A stretch of 64,000 nucleotides of DNA from Methanothermococcus thermolithotrophicus DSM 2095. Lineage in GTDB: Archaea; AGJL01; Methanococci; Methanococcales; Methanococcaceae. Below are positions 44,152 through 53,493 of the stretch, piece after piece. The notes beneath the pieces were generated by a model. The model saw only the letters and a list, made by a program, of their open reading frames with translations, searched no databases and was not told where the DNA came from. The DNA is taken from NCBI RefSeq assembly GCF_946463545.1, contig NZ_OX296583.1, positions 1,091,035 through 1,155,034 on the forward strand, written 5' to 3'. Position 1 is the stretch's first letter; the number at the start of each line of letters is the position of its first letter. The translations under genes were made by a program, and so were the position numbers.

Positions 44152-44254
44152 GTTGTCGATGATGAATAGTTTTTGCTGATCTCGAACCAAAGGCTGAGTA
44201 TTAATTGCTCAGCAATTTCAAGTATGTGATGAACCGTATGAGCTCTGAGACAAC
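44152..44254 (+). ncRNA. C/D box guide sRNA with extended, hairpin-bearing D'-C' spacer
   Basis: Terminal stem GTTGTC (44152) / GACAAC (44249) encloses C box ATGATGA, guide ATAGTTTTTG, D' CTGA, a 46-nt spacer, C' GTGATGA, guide ACCGTATGAGCT and D CTGA. Normal archaeal spacers are a few nt; here the spacer contains the palindrome GCTGAG...CTCAGC and looks like an inserted hairpin unit. The D guide is complementary to AGCUCAUA, the anticodon loop of elongator tRNA-Met, and N+5 places the methyl on C34, a known archaeal C/D target. Target matching is from memory. Confidence 0.82.
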
Positions 44255-44257
44255 ATT

Positions 44258-45265
44258 TTAATTTTTATCATCTTCATGGTGAGTTGTAAAATTATATGCC
44301 ATGTTTGATTTTGGTCTGTGTATTATTTCCATATGTGGGTAGGCTATCTCTACATCATCCTCATTTTCCAACTTATTTAGGATATTTTTAGTAATTTCCG
44401 TCTTTACTTCGGCCCATTTAAATGCATCTACCAAATACCTGACTTTTATTTCAATCCCGCTATCTAATAGCTTTACCCGCATAATCGGCTTATCATATAC
44501 TTTTGATTTTGCAAAGATTCGAGGTTTATTTTTCCAGAGCTCAGCTAATTTTGCCATCTCCTCCCCAACAACATCATCGCATGCTTCAAAAATCAATTTT
44601 TCAGCCTTTTTCCAGTCACTTTCATATGTGATACTTACTTCGACACTATCCCATATGTACCTGGAGCCTTTTGAATAATTTACCACCGAATTAGTTAAGA
44701 TGTATGAGTTTGGTATGGTTAAACTTCTTCCAGTTGACTCTACTTCAACCTCTCTTAAACTTATATACATTATATCTATCTTATAGACGTCTCCACCCCC
44801 AACGCCTTTTATATAAATCCTGTCGTTAATTTTGAATGGTTGGGTAAATATAATAGTTAGCCATCCTACAAAGTTTATAATTGGTTTTTGTAGCGCAAGA
44901 GTTAAAGCTGCCCCCATAAGACCAAGGGACATCATAAGGGAACCTACATCTTTATAGATAAGGGAAATTGCAATTAAACCTGCTATAAGCCATGTCACAT
45001 ATTTAACTACTGAGGCAGCAATTGGGTATTCCCTTATATCTACCTTTTCAAAATATTTTCTTAAAATTTCCAAAACTATATCTAAAAATATTAGGGTACC
45101 GAGAATTAAGACAACTAATATAGTAATTTGGGGACTGTAACTCTCTAATTTTAATAAATACTGGTAAAAATTTAGCTTACTACTTAAGTAATACAAAATA
45201 CCTAACAAAATTAGAACTTTAGATATAAACTTGGTTTTTAATATTGGATTTTCATTTTTATTCAT
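44258..45265 (-). CDS. mscS: Small-conductance mechanosensitive channel (MscS family)
   Basis: A 335-aa channel relieving hypo-osmotic stress. Four hydrophobic segments precede the pore-lining helix LMSLGLMGAALTLALQKPIINF (about 115-136), then the beta domain with FKINDRIYIKG and the C-terminal alpha/beta cage. ATG 45265 after GGGATT is preferred. The frame stays open to 45307, but its extra codons run into the end of a family B element (45290-45382), so the longer N-terminus is probably accidental. Confidence 0.9.
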   Translation of the reverse strand: MNKNENPILKTKFISKVLILLGILYYLSSKLNFYQYLLKLESYSPQITILVVLILGTLIFLDIVLEILRKYFEKVDIREYPIAASVVKYVTWLIAGLIAISLIYKDVGSLMMSLGLMGAALTLALQKPIINFVGWLTIIFTQPFKINDRIYIKGVGGGDVYKIDIMYISLREVEVESTGRSLTIPNSYILTNSVVNYSKGSRYIWDSVEVSITYESDWKKAEKLIFEACDDVVGEEMAKLAELWKNKPRIFAKSKVYDKPIMRVKLLDSGIEIKVRYLVDAFKWAEVKTEITKNILNKLENEDDVEIAYPHMEIIHRPKSNMAYNFTTHHEDDKN

Positions 45266-45289
45266 GGTAATCCCTACAGGCATGGTGTA

Positions 45290-45382
45290 TATAGAGCCGT
45301 TCTGCAATAAAATTAGAATTATTAAACAAATTTCAATTAATTTAATATAGATATTTACACTTATTTGCAGATGACGACTATA
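45290..45382. mobile_element. Inverted-repeat element (family B)
   Basis: Begins TATAGAGCCGTTCTGCAATAA and ends ATTTGCAGATGACGACTATA, imperfect inverted copies of the TATAGTCGTTCTGCGAA end. It is 93 bp long and non-coding, immediately upstream of mscS. Confidence 0.55.
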
Positions 45383-45485
45383 CTGATGTCTTAAATTTGT
45401 AATAATAATATATTTTTCATAGTTTTTAAATACTGGTTTAATATTGCAATATTTATCTTATTTTAAAAAAGAGGTGGGATTGTAA

Positions 45486-46253
45486 CTATATGTTCTCACA
45501 CAAATATTTTAAAGCGTCTTCTTCCATAAAGTGAAGTTTCCCAGGTATTATTATACAGTGAAGTGGCCCCCCGAAGTCGTAGTTTATCAAATCTTTTATT
45601 TTTCCATAAACCAGTTTTGGCTTTAGACTTCCAGCTCTTGCCAGTACAACAGCTTTTGTATCTTCACTTAAGATGTTTTCATTTTTCTTTTCTTCAATTT
45701 TCAAAAGTGTTTCAAGACCTTCATTTGCGGTCATGAATCTGTTTTCATGGGCATGAATATCCAATAGACATAGGGTGTGGTAGCCCATATTTAAATTATC
45801 TTTTATAACATCGTAGGGAGTTTCAGGGAAATAATTTGGTTCTGGAAATACTATTGAAGTAGTTTTACCAAATTTATACAGTTGCAAACCAGTTATCCCT
45901 ATTGCAGAATAAATTGAAGGGGCATTTAATATTACAACTTCAATACCTTTTTTTCTTGCTTCAACTGCAATATCAACGTGGGTAGTTGCAACCATAGGAT
46001 CTCCAGCTGTCAGGAACATTATATCTTTTTCTTTAGCTTCATCAATAAGCTTATTTGTTTCATACTCTACTTTTTCCCTGTCTAAAACGGTTATTTCTTT
46101 TCCCAGAGTTTCTTGGATTTTTTCTATTGTTGTACCGGTTAGAACTGCAGTATAAAATTCTGCATATATTTTATCCACTTTCTTTGCAAATTCCAAGGTT
46201 TTTAAAGTCGTGTCTTTTTCATCGTATAAACCTAGTCCTGCTAATACGAGCAT
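45486..46253 (-). CDS. dph5: Diphthine synthase
   Basis: SAM-dependent methyltransferase that methylates the modified histidine of elongation factor 2 in diphthamide synthesis. The 255-aa tetrapyrrole-methylase fold shows LVLAGLGLYDEKD at the start, YAEFYTAVLTG, FLTAGDPMVATTH, NAPSIYSAIGITGLQLYKFG and a C-terminal GPLHCIIIPGKLHFMEEDAL. The assignment is secure. GGTGACATA precedes the ATG. Confidence 0.96.
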   Translation of the reverse strand: MLVLAGLGLYDEKDTTLKTLEFAKKVDKIYAEFYTAVLTGTTIEKIQETLGKEITVLDREKVEYETNKLIDEAKEKDIMFLTAGDPMVATTHVDIAVEARKKGIEVVILNAPSIYSAIGITGLQLYKFGKTTSIVFPEPNYFPETPYDVIKDNLNMGYHTLCLLDIHAHENRFMTANEGLETLLKIEEKKNENILSEDTKAVVLARAGSLKPKLVYGKIKDLINYDFGGPLHCIIIPGKLHFMEEDALKYLCENI

Positions 46254-46542
46254 TATGTCACCTTATAATTGTTAAATAGTCGTTGATAAATTTCAATCAA
46301 ATATGGTTCTGTTTTACAATATTAGAAAGTTACATATGTTATTAATCGCCAAACACGAATTCAGACATTATATTATTAGTATTGATACATTAATACCATA
46401 TCATATAAAAATGAAAAAATAAATAAAATTTAAAACATTTATACGACAATTAAAATTATATAGTGAACATTATAATTTAATTATCTTTATAGCAAACGAT
46501 CTTATAATTAATGTTAACTGGTCTTAAGTATTGGTGAAATTA

Positions 46543-47709
46543 ATGGACATGTATTTACTATTTTTTATAATAATAACTTCCATATTTATCGCACCTGAAA
46601 TACTAAAGAGATTTAATGTTCCAGGTATTACCGCCACGATGTTGGCAGGGATGGTAATAGGACCATATGGGTTGGGGTTAATAGACGTGGACAACACTAT
46701 AGAAGTATTTTCATCATTCGGCGCCATATTTTTAATGTTTTTGGCAGGTGTGGAAGTAGACAATGGGACTTTAAGGGAGGAATTTGGAAAGTCGACCATA
46801 ATAAGTTTGTTCTCCCTTGTAATTCCAGCTATGGGCGGGTATTTAATAGGAACGTGGTTCGGGCTTGATTTTATAGGTTCCCTATTGTATGCGTCTATAT
46901 TCTCGTCCCACTCTGTTGGAATGATATATGCCCTTATGAATGAACTTGATTTAACCAAAACAAGGTTTGGTACAACGGCATTAAGTGCCACGATAATAGT
47001 GGATTTAATTAGTCTTATAGTTCTCTCAATAATAATAAGAATGAGCATGAATACTCAGAATTCAGATATCGGATATTTTATAGGCCTTGTTTTACTATAT
47101 ATATTGGGACTTTTACTCACGATTCCATATATCTCAAAAATAATATTCCAAAAGTTTGAAAAACTCCATATTAAGAAAATACACTTTGTTTTGTTTGTCA
47201 TACTGATTTCCATTCTTGCAGGGGAACGTATTGGACTTCACCCAATAATTGGGGCATTTATTACGGGAATAGCAGTCTCGGAATCCCTAACAAAGAAAGA
47301 GCACGATGAATTATTAAATAAAAATTTAAATGCAATTGGTTATGGGTTTTTTATACCGATATTCTTCCTTACATTGGGAATGACTACTGATACTGGAGTT
47401 TTATTTAATTTGAAAAATATGGGTTTAATTTTAGCCACCATAATTGGTGCAATGACTTTAAAACTTACATCAGGATACATGTCATTTAAATTAATAGGGT
47501 ACAATAAATTACAGAGTATTTGTGGTGGATTATTGACCATACCACAAATTTCGGCTTCACTTGTTGCAGCATCAGTTGGTAGAGAGCTCGGGATAATATC
47601 CGATGAATTTTTTGTTGCAATAGTTGTATTGTCGTTGGTAACCTCCATGATAACTCCGATATTTGTGAAAAAACTTGTAATGGATAATAGGGAAAAATTT
47701 GTCAATTAA
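46543..47709 (+). CDS. Na+(K+)/H+ antiporter, CPA2 family
   Basis: A 388-aa membrane protein with about 11-12 helices (NapA/KefB type). Motifs FNVPGITATMLAGMVIGPYGLGL, FGAIFLMFLAGVE and GERIGLHPIIGAFITGIAV are characteristic. The conserved transport aspartate region appears as SATIIVDLISLIVLS, with a single Asp rather than the Asp-Asp pair of NapA. The cation cannot be settled from sequence. ATG 46543 follows GGTGAAATTA; a TTG at 46531 is in frame. It lacks the C-terminal TrkA domains of KefB. Confidence 0.85.
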   Translation: MDMYLLFFIIITSIFIAPEILKRFNVPGITATMLAGMVIGPYGLGLIDVDNTIEVFSSFGAIFLMFLAGVEVDNGTLREEFGKSTIISLFSLVIPAMGGYLIGTWFGLDFIGSLLYASIFSSHSVGMIYALMNELDLTKTRFGTTALSATIIVDLISLIVLSIIIRMSMNTQNSDIGYFIGLVLLYILGLLLTIPYISKIIFQKFEKLHIKKIHFVLFVILISILAGERIGLHPIIGAFITGIAVSESLTKKEHDELLNKNLNAIGYGFFIPIFFLTLGMTTDTGVLFNLKNMGLILATIIGAMTLKLTSGYMSFKLIGYNKLQSICGGLLTIPQISASLVAASVGRELGIISDEFFVAIVVLSLVTSMITPIFVKKLVMDNREKFVN

Positions 47710-47741
47710 CTAAAATAGAAATGAAATAAAATAATAAATTA

Positions 47742-48194
47742 TTATTCTGATTCTTCTGATCCATATTTTTTGACCAACAGTATTGGACAGTGGGATTTTT
47801 TAGTAACTTTTTCTGCAACACTACCGAGTAATAACTTATCCAAACCAGTTTTTCCAGTAGTTCCCATTACAATCAAATCGACTTTTTTTCTTTCGGCGTA
47901 ATCTACAATTTCTTTTACAGGGTTTCCTTCCAATATTTCTACTTTAATATCAACATTGTAATCCTTGGCCATATGGGATATTTTATTAAGTGCATCATTG
48001 CCTTCCTCTTCTAAAATTTCCTTCATACTTTCCCAAAGCCCCTCTGTAGGAAGTCCTATAAATGGAACTATATCAACAACGTATATAGCATATATTCTGG
48101 AATTCATGGCTTTTGCCATTTCAATAGCATGTTTTGCAGCTTCTAAAGATACTTCTGAACCATCGGTTGGTACCAATATTTTATTATAAACCAT
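47742..48194 (-). CDS. Universal stress protein A family, ATP-binding type
   Basis: A 150-aa UspA-fold protein. The ATP-binding signature is GTTGKTGLDKLLLGSVAEKVTKKS (G-2x-G-9x-G-S/T type), with the N-terminal ILVPTDGSEVSLEAAKHAIEMA. It is similar to the structurally known ATP-binding MJ0577 group. The physiological role is unknown. It is convergent with the antiporter gene, 33 bases away. GGTGAAAATAT precedes ATG. Confidence 0.93.
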   Translation of the reverse strand: MVYNKILVPTDGSEVSLEAAKHAIEMAKAMNSRIYAIYVVDIVPFIGLPTEGLWESMKEILEEEGNDALNKISHMAKDYNVDIKVEILEGNPVKEIVDYAERKKVDLIVMGTTGKTGLDKLLLGSVAEKVTKKSHCPILLVKKYGSEESE

Positions 48195-48303
48195 ATATTT
48201 TCACCTGTATATTATATGCATATAGTACTATTTTATCGGATAATATTTATAGTATTTTAAATCCTTAATTAGTTTAATATATATTGGTAATATATACTAC
48301 ATT

Positions 48304-48449
48304 TATAGTGTGCATTAGTTACTTAACTAATGAATACAGATAATTTTATTTAAAAATGTGATATATGCATTGTTAATTAAATTAAGCTTATTTACTGCAG
48401 TCTTAAATTATAATATTTTGATTTTCATTTAACTGCACACCCCCTATAC
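48304..48449. mobile_element. Inverted-repeat element (family A, copy 3)
   Basis: A 146-bp element, TATAGTGTGCATTAG at the left and TGCACACCCCCTATA at the right. Its left interior (ACTTAACTAATGAATACAG...TTTTATT) matches copies 1 and 2. It occupies the middle of the 390-bp gap between uspA and pyrD; the rest of the gap is plain AT-rich sequence. Confidence 0.7.
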
Positions 48450-48584
48450 ACACATTGAGTTTTATATACTGATGATAGAAAATTTAAGTTATTGGGTTAT
48501 AAGCCTATTTTTAGAATAATTTTATACAAAAATCATATTATATGATAATCGTTTATACGGATATAATGATAATAGAGGGTAATT

Positions 48585-49496
48585 ATGTTGAAAACTAAAA
48601 TTTGGAATATTGACTTCAAAAATCCGGTTTTTTTAGCTGCTGGAGTTATGGGAGAAACTGGAAGTGCCTTAAAAAGAATAGCAAAAAATGGCGCAGGAGC
48701 AGTATGTACAAAGTCCGTTGGATTGGAGAAAAAAGAAGGCCATAAAAACCCAACAATGGTTGAAGTGGAAGGTGGTTTTTTAAATGCCATGGGGTTGCCA
48801 AACCCTGGTGTGGAAGAATATATTGAAGAAATTGAAGGAGTTAATGAAGATTTAAGAAGAATAAATACTAAAATAATCGGTTCAATTTATGGAAAAGATG
48901 AAAAAGAATTTTCAAAAGTTGCAGAGATTATGGCCCCACATGTGGATTTAATCGAGCTGAATATATCCTGTCCTCATGCTGGAGGATGTTATGGAGCCAC
49001 AATTGGACAAAATCCTGATTTATGTTATAAGGTAGTTTCTGCGGTAAAAGATGCTGTAAAGGTTCCAGTAATTGCAAAATTAACCCCCAATGTTACCGAT
49101 ATAAAAGAAATAGCGTCTGTAGTAGTTGAGGCTGGAGCCGACGGAATCACAGCAATTAACACTTTAGGTCCAGGTATGGTCATAGACATAGACACAAAAA
49201 CACCTATATTGGGAAATAAATTTGGTGGAATGTCTGGAAAAGCCATAAAACCAATAGCAATAAAACAAATTTATGACATTTATGAAACTGTAGATGTTCC
49301 AATAATCGGAGTAGGGGGAATTACTACAGGTTACGATGCCATAGAATTCATGATGGCAGGAGCTTCTGCTGTTCAGGTTGGAACAGGGGTTTACTACAGG
49401 GGATATGACATATTTAAAAAAATATGCGATGAAATTGAAGGATTCTTGAAATCAAAGAACCTTGAACTTAAAGATATTGTTGGGGCAGCCCATTAA
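48585..49496 (+). CDS. pyrD: Dihydroorotate dehydrogenase, class 1B catalytic subunit
   Basis: FMN enzyme oxidising dihydroorotate in pyrimidine synthesis. The 303-aa barrel shows NPVFLAAGVMGETG, KSVGLEKKEGHKNPT, NAMGLPNPG, ELNISCPHAGG (the Cys is the class 1B base) and GVGGITTGYDAIEFMMAGASAVQVGT. Class 1B enzymes work with PyrK, which is not in this window. GAGGGTAATT precedes ATG. Confidence 0.95.
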   Translation: MLKTKIWNIDFKNPVFLAAGVMGETGSALKRIAKNGAGAVCTKSVGLEKKEGHKNPTMVEVEGGFLNAMGLPNPGVEEYIEEIEGVNEDLRRINTKIIGSIYGKDEKEFSKVAEIMAPHVDLIELNISCPHAGGCYGATIGQNPDLCYKVVSAVKDAVKVPVIAKLTPNVTDIKEIASVVVEAGADGITAINTLGPGMVIDIDTKTPILGNKFGGMSGKAIKPIAIKQIYDIYETVDVPIIGVGGITTGYDAIEFMMAGASAVQVGTGVYYRGYDIFKKICDEIEGFLKSKNLELKDIVGAAH

Positions 49497-49500
49497 AAGT

Positions 49501-49592
49501 TATTCTGCGAATGGATGAGGTAAATCTTTCTTAAATTTCTTTTTGAAGCTAAATAATACTGTTTAATACTGTTTAATTGCAGAACGACTATA
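49501..49592. mobile_element. Inverted-repeat element (family B)
   Basis: TTATTCTGCGAATGG near 49500 and AATTGCAGAACGACTATA ending at 49592 are inverted family B ends about 90 bp apart; the left end is degenerate. It lies wholly between pyrD and fae-hps, ending 26 bases before the fae-hps start. Confidence 0.5.
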
Positions 49593-49618
49593 AAATAAAA
49601 AATCAAAAAGATGATATT

Positions 49619-50806
49619 ATGGTACATTTTGGTGAGGCAATCCTTGGAAAGGATTTAAAAGCTATTGTTAATGTTGTAGTTGGAAAAGGTAGTGAAATAG
49701 ATGCTGTATTTACAAACGCACTAACGAGAGTTCCTTCTCCAATTTTTGCAAATTTAAGGGACAATTTAATTGTTAAACCTTTAACCTTGGTGGTTCCAAG
49801 GCACACAATCCAAAATGAAATTCAAGATGAACTTTTAAACGGCGTTATACAGTACGGTGTAGCTAAGGCAGTAGCTGATTTAGATTTGGAAGAAGATTTA
49901 AAAATAGTAGCTACTGTTTCTGTCCCAGACGTTCCTTTAACAAATTTAAATAAAAGAAAATTATTTCATTACTACTATGGGGCAACCAAGCTGGCAATAA
50001 CGAGAAGCTTAAATGAATATCCATCAAAGGAAAAAATCAAAAAAGAAAAATACAGAGCTCTGCATCCCCTTGTTGGGTTTAGGGATATTAAATTAGAGAG
50101 GCCTCCATATCTACAGGTTGCACTTGATGTACCTACAATTGAAAACATGGAATTCATTATAAATTCTCTTCCAAAGAGCGATAGAATAATAATAGAGGCC
50201 GGGACACCATTAATTAAAAGATTTGGAATAGAAATTATAGAACATATAAGGGAGCTCTTTGATGGATTTATAGTGGCTGATTTGAAAACTATGGACACTG
50301 GAAGGATAGAAGTTAGAATGGCTTTTGAATGTACTGCAAATGCAGTAGCTTTAAGTGGTGTGGCCCCAAAGTCAACGATACTTAAAGGCATTCACGAATG
50401 CCAAAAATGCGGCATAATGAGTTATTTAGACGTCATAAATGTTGAAAATCCATTAAAACTTTACAATTCTTTGGAACTAAAACCAGATGTTTTAATGGTT
50501 CACAGAGCCATAGATGAGGAATCTTTCAATATCCAAAGGGATCTTAAAGAAGATGAATATGGTGTAAGGGCGAATGCAATTAAAAAAGACGATATAGACG
50601 CTTTGCTGGGAATTGCCGGCGGAGTTTCATTTGAAAATGTGGATGAAATAAAGGACAGGTACGATATAATCGTAGTTGGTAGGGGCATAACCAAATCAAG
50701 AGACCCTGGAAGAACTGCCAGAGCAATTGTGAATAAATTAGGGGACGATATAGAACAGTACCGGTTATACTTGGATGAAGATGAAGATATAAATTACAGG
50801 GATTAA
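49619..50806 (+). CDS. Fused Fae / 3-hexulose-6-phosphate synthase
   Basis: A 395-aa fusion: residues about 1-160 resemble formaldehyde-activating enzyme (GEAILGKDLKAIVN..., FTNALTR), and about 170-395 are the Hps TIM barrel (LQVALDVPTIENMEF, DGFIVADLKTMDTG, AGGVSFENVDEI). In methanogens Hps works with Phi in reverse to make ribulose 5-phosphate while releasing formaldehyde. The Fae catalytic His seems to be replaced: the usual EVAHxDL segment reads LKAIVNV. ATG 49619 is chosen (395 aa); the frame opens further up, into the family B end. Confidence 0.88.
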   Translation: MVHFGEAILGKDLKAIVNVVVGKGSEIDAVFTNALTRVPSPIFANLRDNLIVKPLTLVVPRHTIQNEIQDELLNGVIQYGVAKAVADLDLEEDLKIVATVSVPDVPLTNLNKRKLFHYYYGATKLAITRSLNEYPSKEKIKKEKYRALHPLVGFRDIKLERPPYLQVALDVPTIENMEFIINSLPKSDRIIIEAGTPLIKRFGIEIIEHIRELFDGFIVADLKTMDTGRIEVRMAFECTANAVALSGVAPKSTILKGIHECQKCGIMSYLDVINVENPLKLYNSLELKPDVLMVHRAIDEESFNIQRDLKEDEYGVRANAIKKDDIDALLGIAGGVSFENVDEIKDRYDIIVVGRGITKSRDPGRTARAIVNKLGDDIEQYRLYLDEDEDINYRD

Positions 50807-50895
50807 GTATAAACCCAAATATTTTGTAAAATTTTGTAAAATATACGATCATATAATGCATTATTAAAGAAAAAAATAAGATAAAAAGTGAAACC

Positions 50896-51960
50896 ATGGC
50901 CATTATATCCATTAATGAAAATGGATTTTTAGAAAAGATAAAAAGTAAAAATGAACGTGAAAACAATCATGTTCAATTTGCATGTGTAATATCCTCAATA
51001 GAGACTACAAAACACCACCCTATATCAGGAGTTAATAAAAAAGTTATAGACTACACTCCGGCAGCAGATATGGAGCTAGTTACATTGGGAAAGAGCCTAT
51101 CACTTCCAACACCTCCGATAGATGCTACAGGATGTCCCAGCCCTGCAACAATAACGAGAGCTGCAGTGGATTTAATGAAAATCCCTGTTTTAACAGTGGA
51201 TGCAGGAAGTTATGTAAAACCTCAGGTGCCGTACATATCCATAGATCAAAAGCCTACTGGGGATATTTTTAAAGGTCTTGCAATGGATAACTCAAAGGAG
51301 CTCTTTAAAAAAGGACTGATTCTCGGGGAAAATATCATATATGATAGTTTGGTTATTGGTGAAAGTGTTCCTGGGGGAACTACAACTGCACTCGGGGTTT
51401 TACTAGGTTTGGGATATGATGCAAAAGACAAGATAAGTTCAGGTTCTGTTGAAAATCCAAAGGAGCTCAAACTAAAAGTTGTAGAAAATGGTTTAAAGTA
51501 CGCCAAATCTAAGGATGTTTTTGATGTATTAAATGCAGTTGGGGACAAAATGATGCCAGTAGTTGCGGGAATGGTTATTTCAGCAGTTAAAAGAAATAAA
51601 CCTGTTATTTTGGCAGGTGGAACTCAGATGGCTGCAGTTCTTTCGGTAATAAAAGAGATAGATCCCGGAGCTCTGAAAAGTGGATTGGTAGCAATTAGTA
51701 CTACAGAGTTTGTTTTAAACGATAAAAATGCAGATTTAAAGAATATAGTTGAACAAATTGAGGAGATTCCATTATTTGCCTCAAAGTTCAACTATGAGAA
51801 ATCCAAAATAAAAGGATTAAGGGCATACTGTGAAGGGTCTGTAAAAGAGGGAGTTGGTGCAGGAGGGATTGCCACATATACCTATGTGAATGGTTTAAAT
51901 CCAGAAGATATTAGAAACTATGTTGAAGAAAATTATCAAAAATGGTACTCAATGAAGTGA
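50896..51960 (+). CDS. CobT-like nicotinate-nucleotide phosphoribosyltransferase family protein (UPF0284)
   Basis: A 354-aa protein of the archaeal CobT-related UPF0284 family, presumed to activate the lower ligand base for cobamide assembly. Recognisable segments are LSLPTPPIDATGCPSPATITRA, VIGESVPGGTTTALGVLLGLG, ILAGGTQMAAVLSVIKE and a GVGAGGIATY end. The activity of this archaeal branch is inferred from distant CobT similarity. GTGAAACC precedes the ATG. Confidence 0.85.
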   Translation: MAIISINENGFLEKIKSKNERENNHVQFACVISSIETTKHHPISGVNKKVIDYTPAADMELVTLGKSLSLPTPPIDATGCPSPATITRAAVDLMKIPVLTVDAGSYVKPQVPYISIDQKPTGDIFKGLAMDNSKELFKKGLILGENIIYDSLVIGESVPGGTTTALGVLLGLGYDAKDKISSGSVENPKELKLKVVENGLKYAKSKDVFDVLNAVGDKMMPVVAGMVISAVKRNKPVILAGGTQMAAVLSVIKEIDPGALKSGLVAISTTEFVLNDKNADLKNIVEQIEEIPLFASKFNYEKSKIKGLRAYCEGSVKEGVGAGGIATYTYVNGLNPEDIRNYVEENYQKWYSMK

Positions 51961-52046
51961 TTGATTAACTCAAAAAATCTTTAAACCTTTACAGTTACTA
52001 AAAAATTTCATATAGTACATATTATATATTTATTATCGGTGAGGTT

Positions 52047-52490
52047 ATGAAATCTAAAGTTATCGTACTGGCAGAAAATGCAAATACAACACCTTCAAGA
52101 TTGTTTAGATATTTGAATTCTTTAGATTATGATATAAATGTTAAAGAAACGTGCTTTGGAGCATACATTGAAGGCGAAGATGAGGTTGTTGATAAAATAG
52201 CAGAAATGGTAAGAGATCTCGAAAAGAACAAAATATTCTGTAAAGATAGGGGTTTTCCAATCTGGGATAAAAGAAGATGCAGAGCATTCAGAAAAGGGGG
52301 TCCAAGAGAAGGATTTCACCAATTGGAAGCTGAACAGAAAATATTGGATAGAATTGCAAAAGGACTGGAAAGTGTTGAGAGTGAAGAAAAATTGAATAAG
52401 GAGGAAATTGAAGAAGAATATGAAAAAATAAAAACCAAAAAGCTAAGTCCTGAAAAATTTAAAGAAATTATGGATAGCATTAGTGCTTAG
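52047..52490 (+). CDS. Methanogenesis marker protein 6 (DUF2102-like)
   Basis: A 147-aa methanogen-specific protein. The middle segment KDRGFPIWDKRRCRAFRKGGPREGFHQLEAEQKIL is strongly conserved in this family as I recall it; the N-terminal 60 residues form an alpha/beta unit. Marker proteins co-occur with methyl-coenzyme M reductase; a precise role is not known. The acidic, Lys-rich C-terminus is probably helical. GGTGAGGTT precedes the ATG. Confidence 0.72.
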   Translation: MKSKVIVLAENANTTPSRLFRYLNSLDYDINVKETCFGAYIEGEDEVVDKIAEMVRDLEKNKIFCKDRGFPIWDKRRCRAFRKGGPREGFHQLEAEQKILDRIAKGLESVESEEKLNKEEIEEEYEKIKTKKLSPEKFKEIMDSISA

Positions 52491-52565
52491 TGACCAATTA
52501 ACATAAAATTGACTAATTATACAATATAAAATATCTTATTTGTTATTATACTGTGAGGTGTATTT

Positions 52566-52958
52566 ATGATCTCAAAATATATGGTTAGAGACGTAATGAA
52601 GAGAGGAATTCATGAAGTATCATTAAATGATAAAATATCAGATGTTGTTAAAAAAATGGCAGAGTACAATATTTCATCTGTTGTAGTTTCAGATAATCAG
52701 GTGTTTTGGGGGATTATCACAGATACCACCATATTGAAGCATTACCATGAAAACTTAAACAACTTAAAAGCAGAAGATATCATGACCTCAAAACTCATTA
52801 CAATAAGTCCTGAAGCACCACTTGAAAAGGCCGTTGAAGTTATGACAAATAACAATATTCATCACCTATATGTTCTTTCAGAACTTAATGAGGATAAAAT
52901 TGTTGGAGTATTGAGCTCAAAGGATGTTATAAAATTAATGGCAAAATTAATGGATTAA
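52566..52958 (+). CDS. Tandem CBS-domain protein
   Basis: A 130-aa protein consisting only of a CBS pair (Bateman module): domain 1 about 6-62 ([31 protein letters not shown]...WGIITDTTI), domain 2 about 68-128 ([31 protein letters not shown]...VGVLSSKDV). Such modules sense adenine nucleotides or SAM. The target is unknown; the downstream gene is the Hjc resolvase, not an obvious partner. Confidence 0.92.
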   Translation: MISKYMVRDVMKRGIHEVSLNDKISDVVKKMAEYNISSVVVSDNQVFWGIITDTTILKHYHENLNNLKAEDIMTSKLITISPEAPLEKAVEVMTNNNIHHLYVLSELNEDKIVGVLSSKDVIKLMAKLMD

Positions 52959-53051
52959 CAGATATGGATTAATGAATTGATCCAACTATATATTTTTAAA
53001 CAATTTAAAATATTTTTATTTTTATTGGTGCTTTGTTGGAAGGGTGTAAGT

Positions 53052-53456
53052 GTGTATAGAAAGGGGTCAGGATTCGAGAGGGAATTGAAGAAAGCCCTGG
53101 AAGATAAAGGATTCGCCGTTATAAGGAGTGCAGGAAGTCATGGGGTGGATTTAGTAGCCGGAAAAAATGGAAAAATTTACATCTTTGAATGTAAGGTAAC
53201 TTCAAAAGAAAAGTTCTACATCTCAAAGGAAGATGTGGATAAACTTGTGGAATTCTCAGAAACTTTTGGAGGAGCTCCATATATTGCTTTGAAAATGAAA
53301 GGAGAACGACTTTTTATAAACCCCTATCTTTTAACCACCAACGGAAAAAACTATGCGTTGGATTATAACAAAATATGCCCAATAGCCACCGATTTTAAAG
53401 AGTTAATTGGAGAAGGAAAACAGATTAGATTGACTGGATCAGATAAATTAATTTAA
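53052..53456 (+). CDS. hjc: Holliday junction resolvase Hjc
   Basis: Archaeal structure-specific nuclease cutting four-way DNA junctions in recombination and repair. The 134-aa protein has KGSGFERELKKAL (catalytic Glu), SAGSHGVDLVAG (Asp) and IYIFECKVTS (E-x-K), the PD-(D/E)XK core. The start is a GTG at 53052, which gives the family length; the frame is open 75 bases further upstream, encoding an unlikely hydrophobic extension. Confidence 0.93.
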   Translation: MYRKGSGFERELKKALEDKGFAVIRSAGSHGVDLVAGKNGKIYIFECKVTSKEKFYISKEDVDKLVEFSETFGGAPYIALKMKGERLFINPYLLTTNGKNYALDYNKICPIATDFKELIGEGKQIRLTGSDKLI

Positions 53457-53493
53457 AAAACGATAAAAAACTAAAAATAGAATGGAAAAATAG

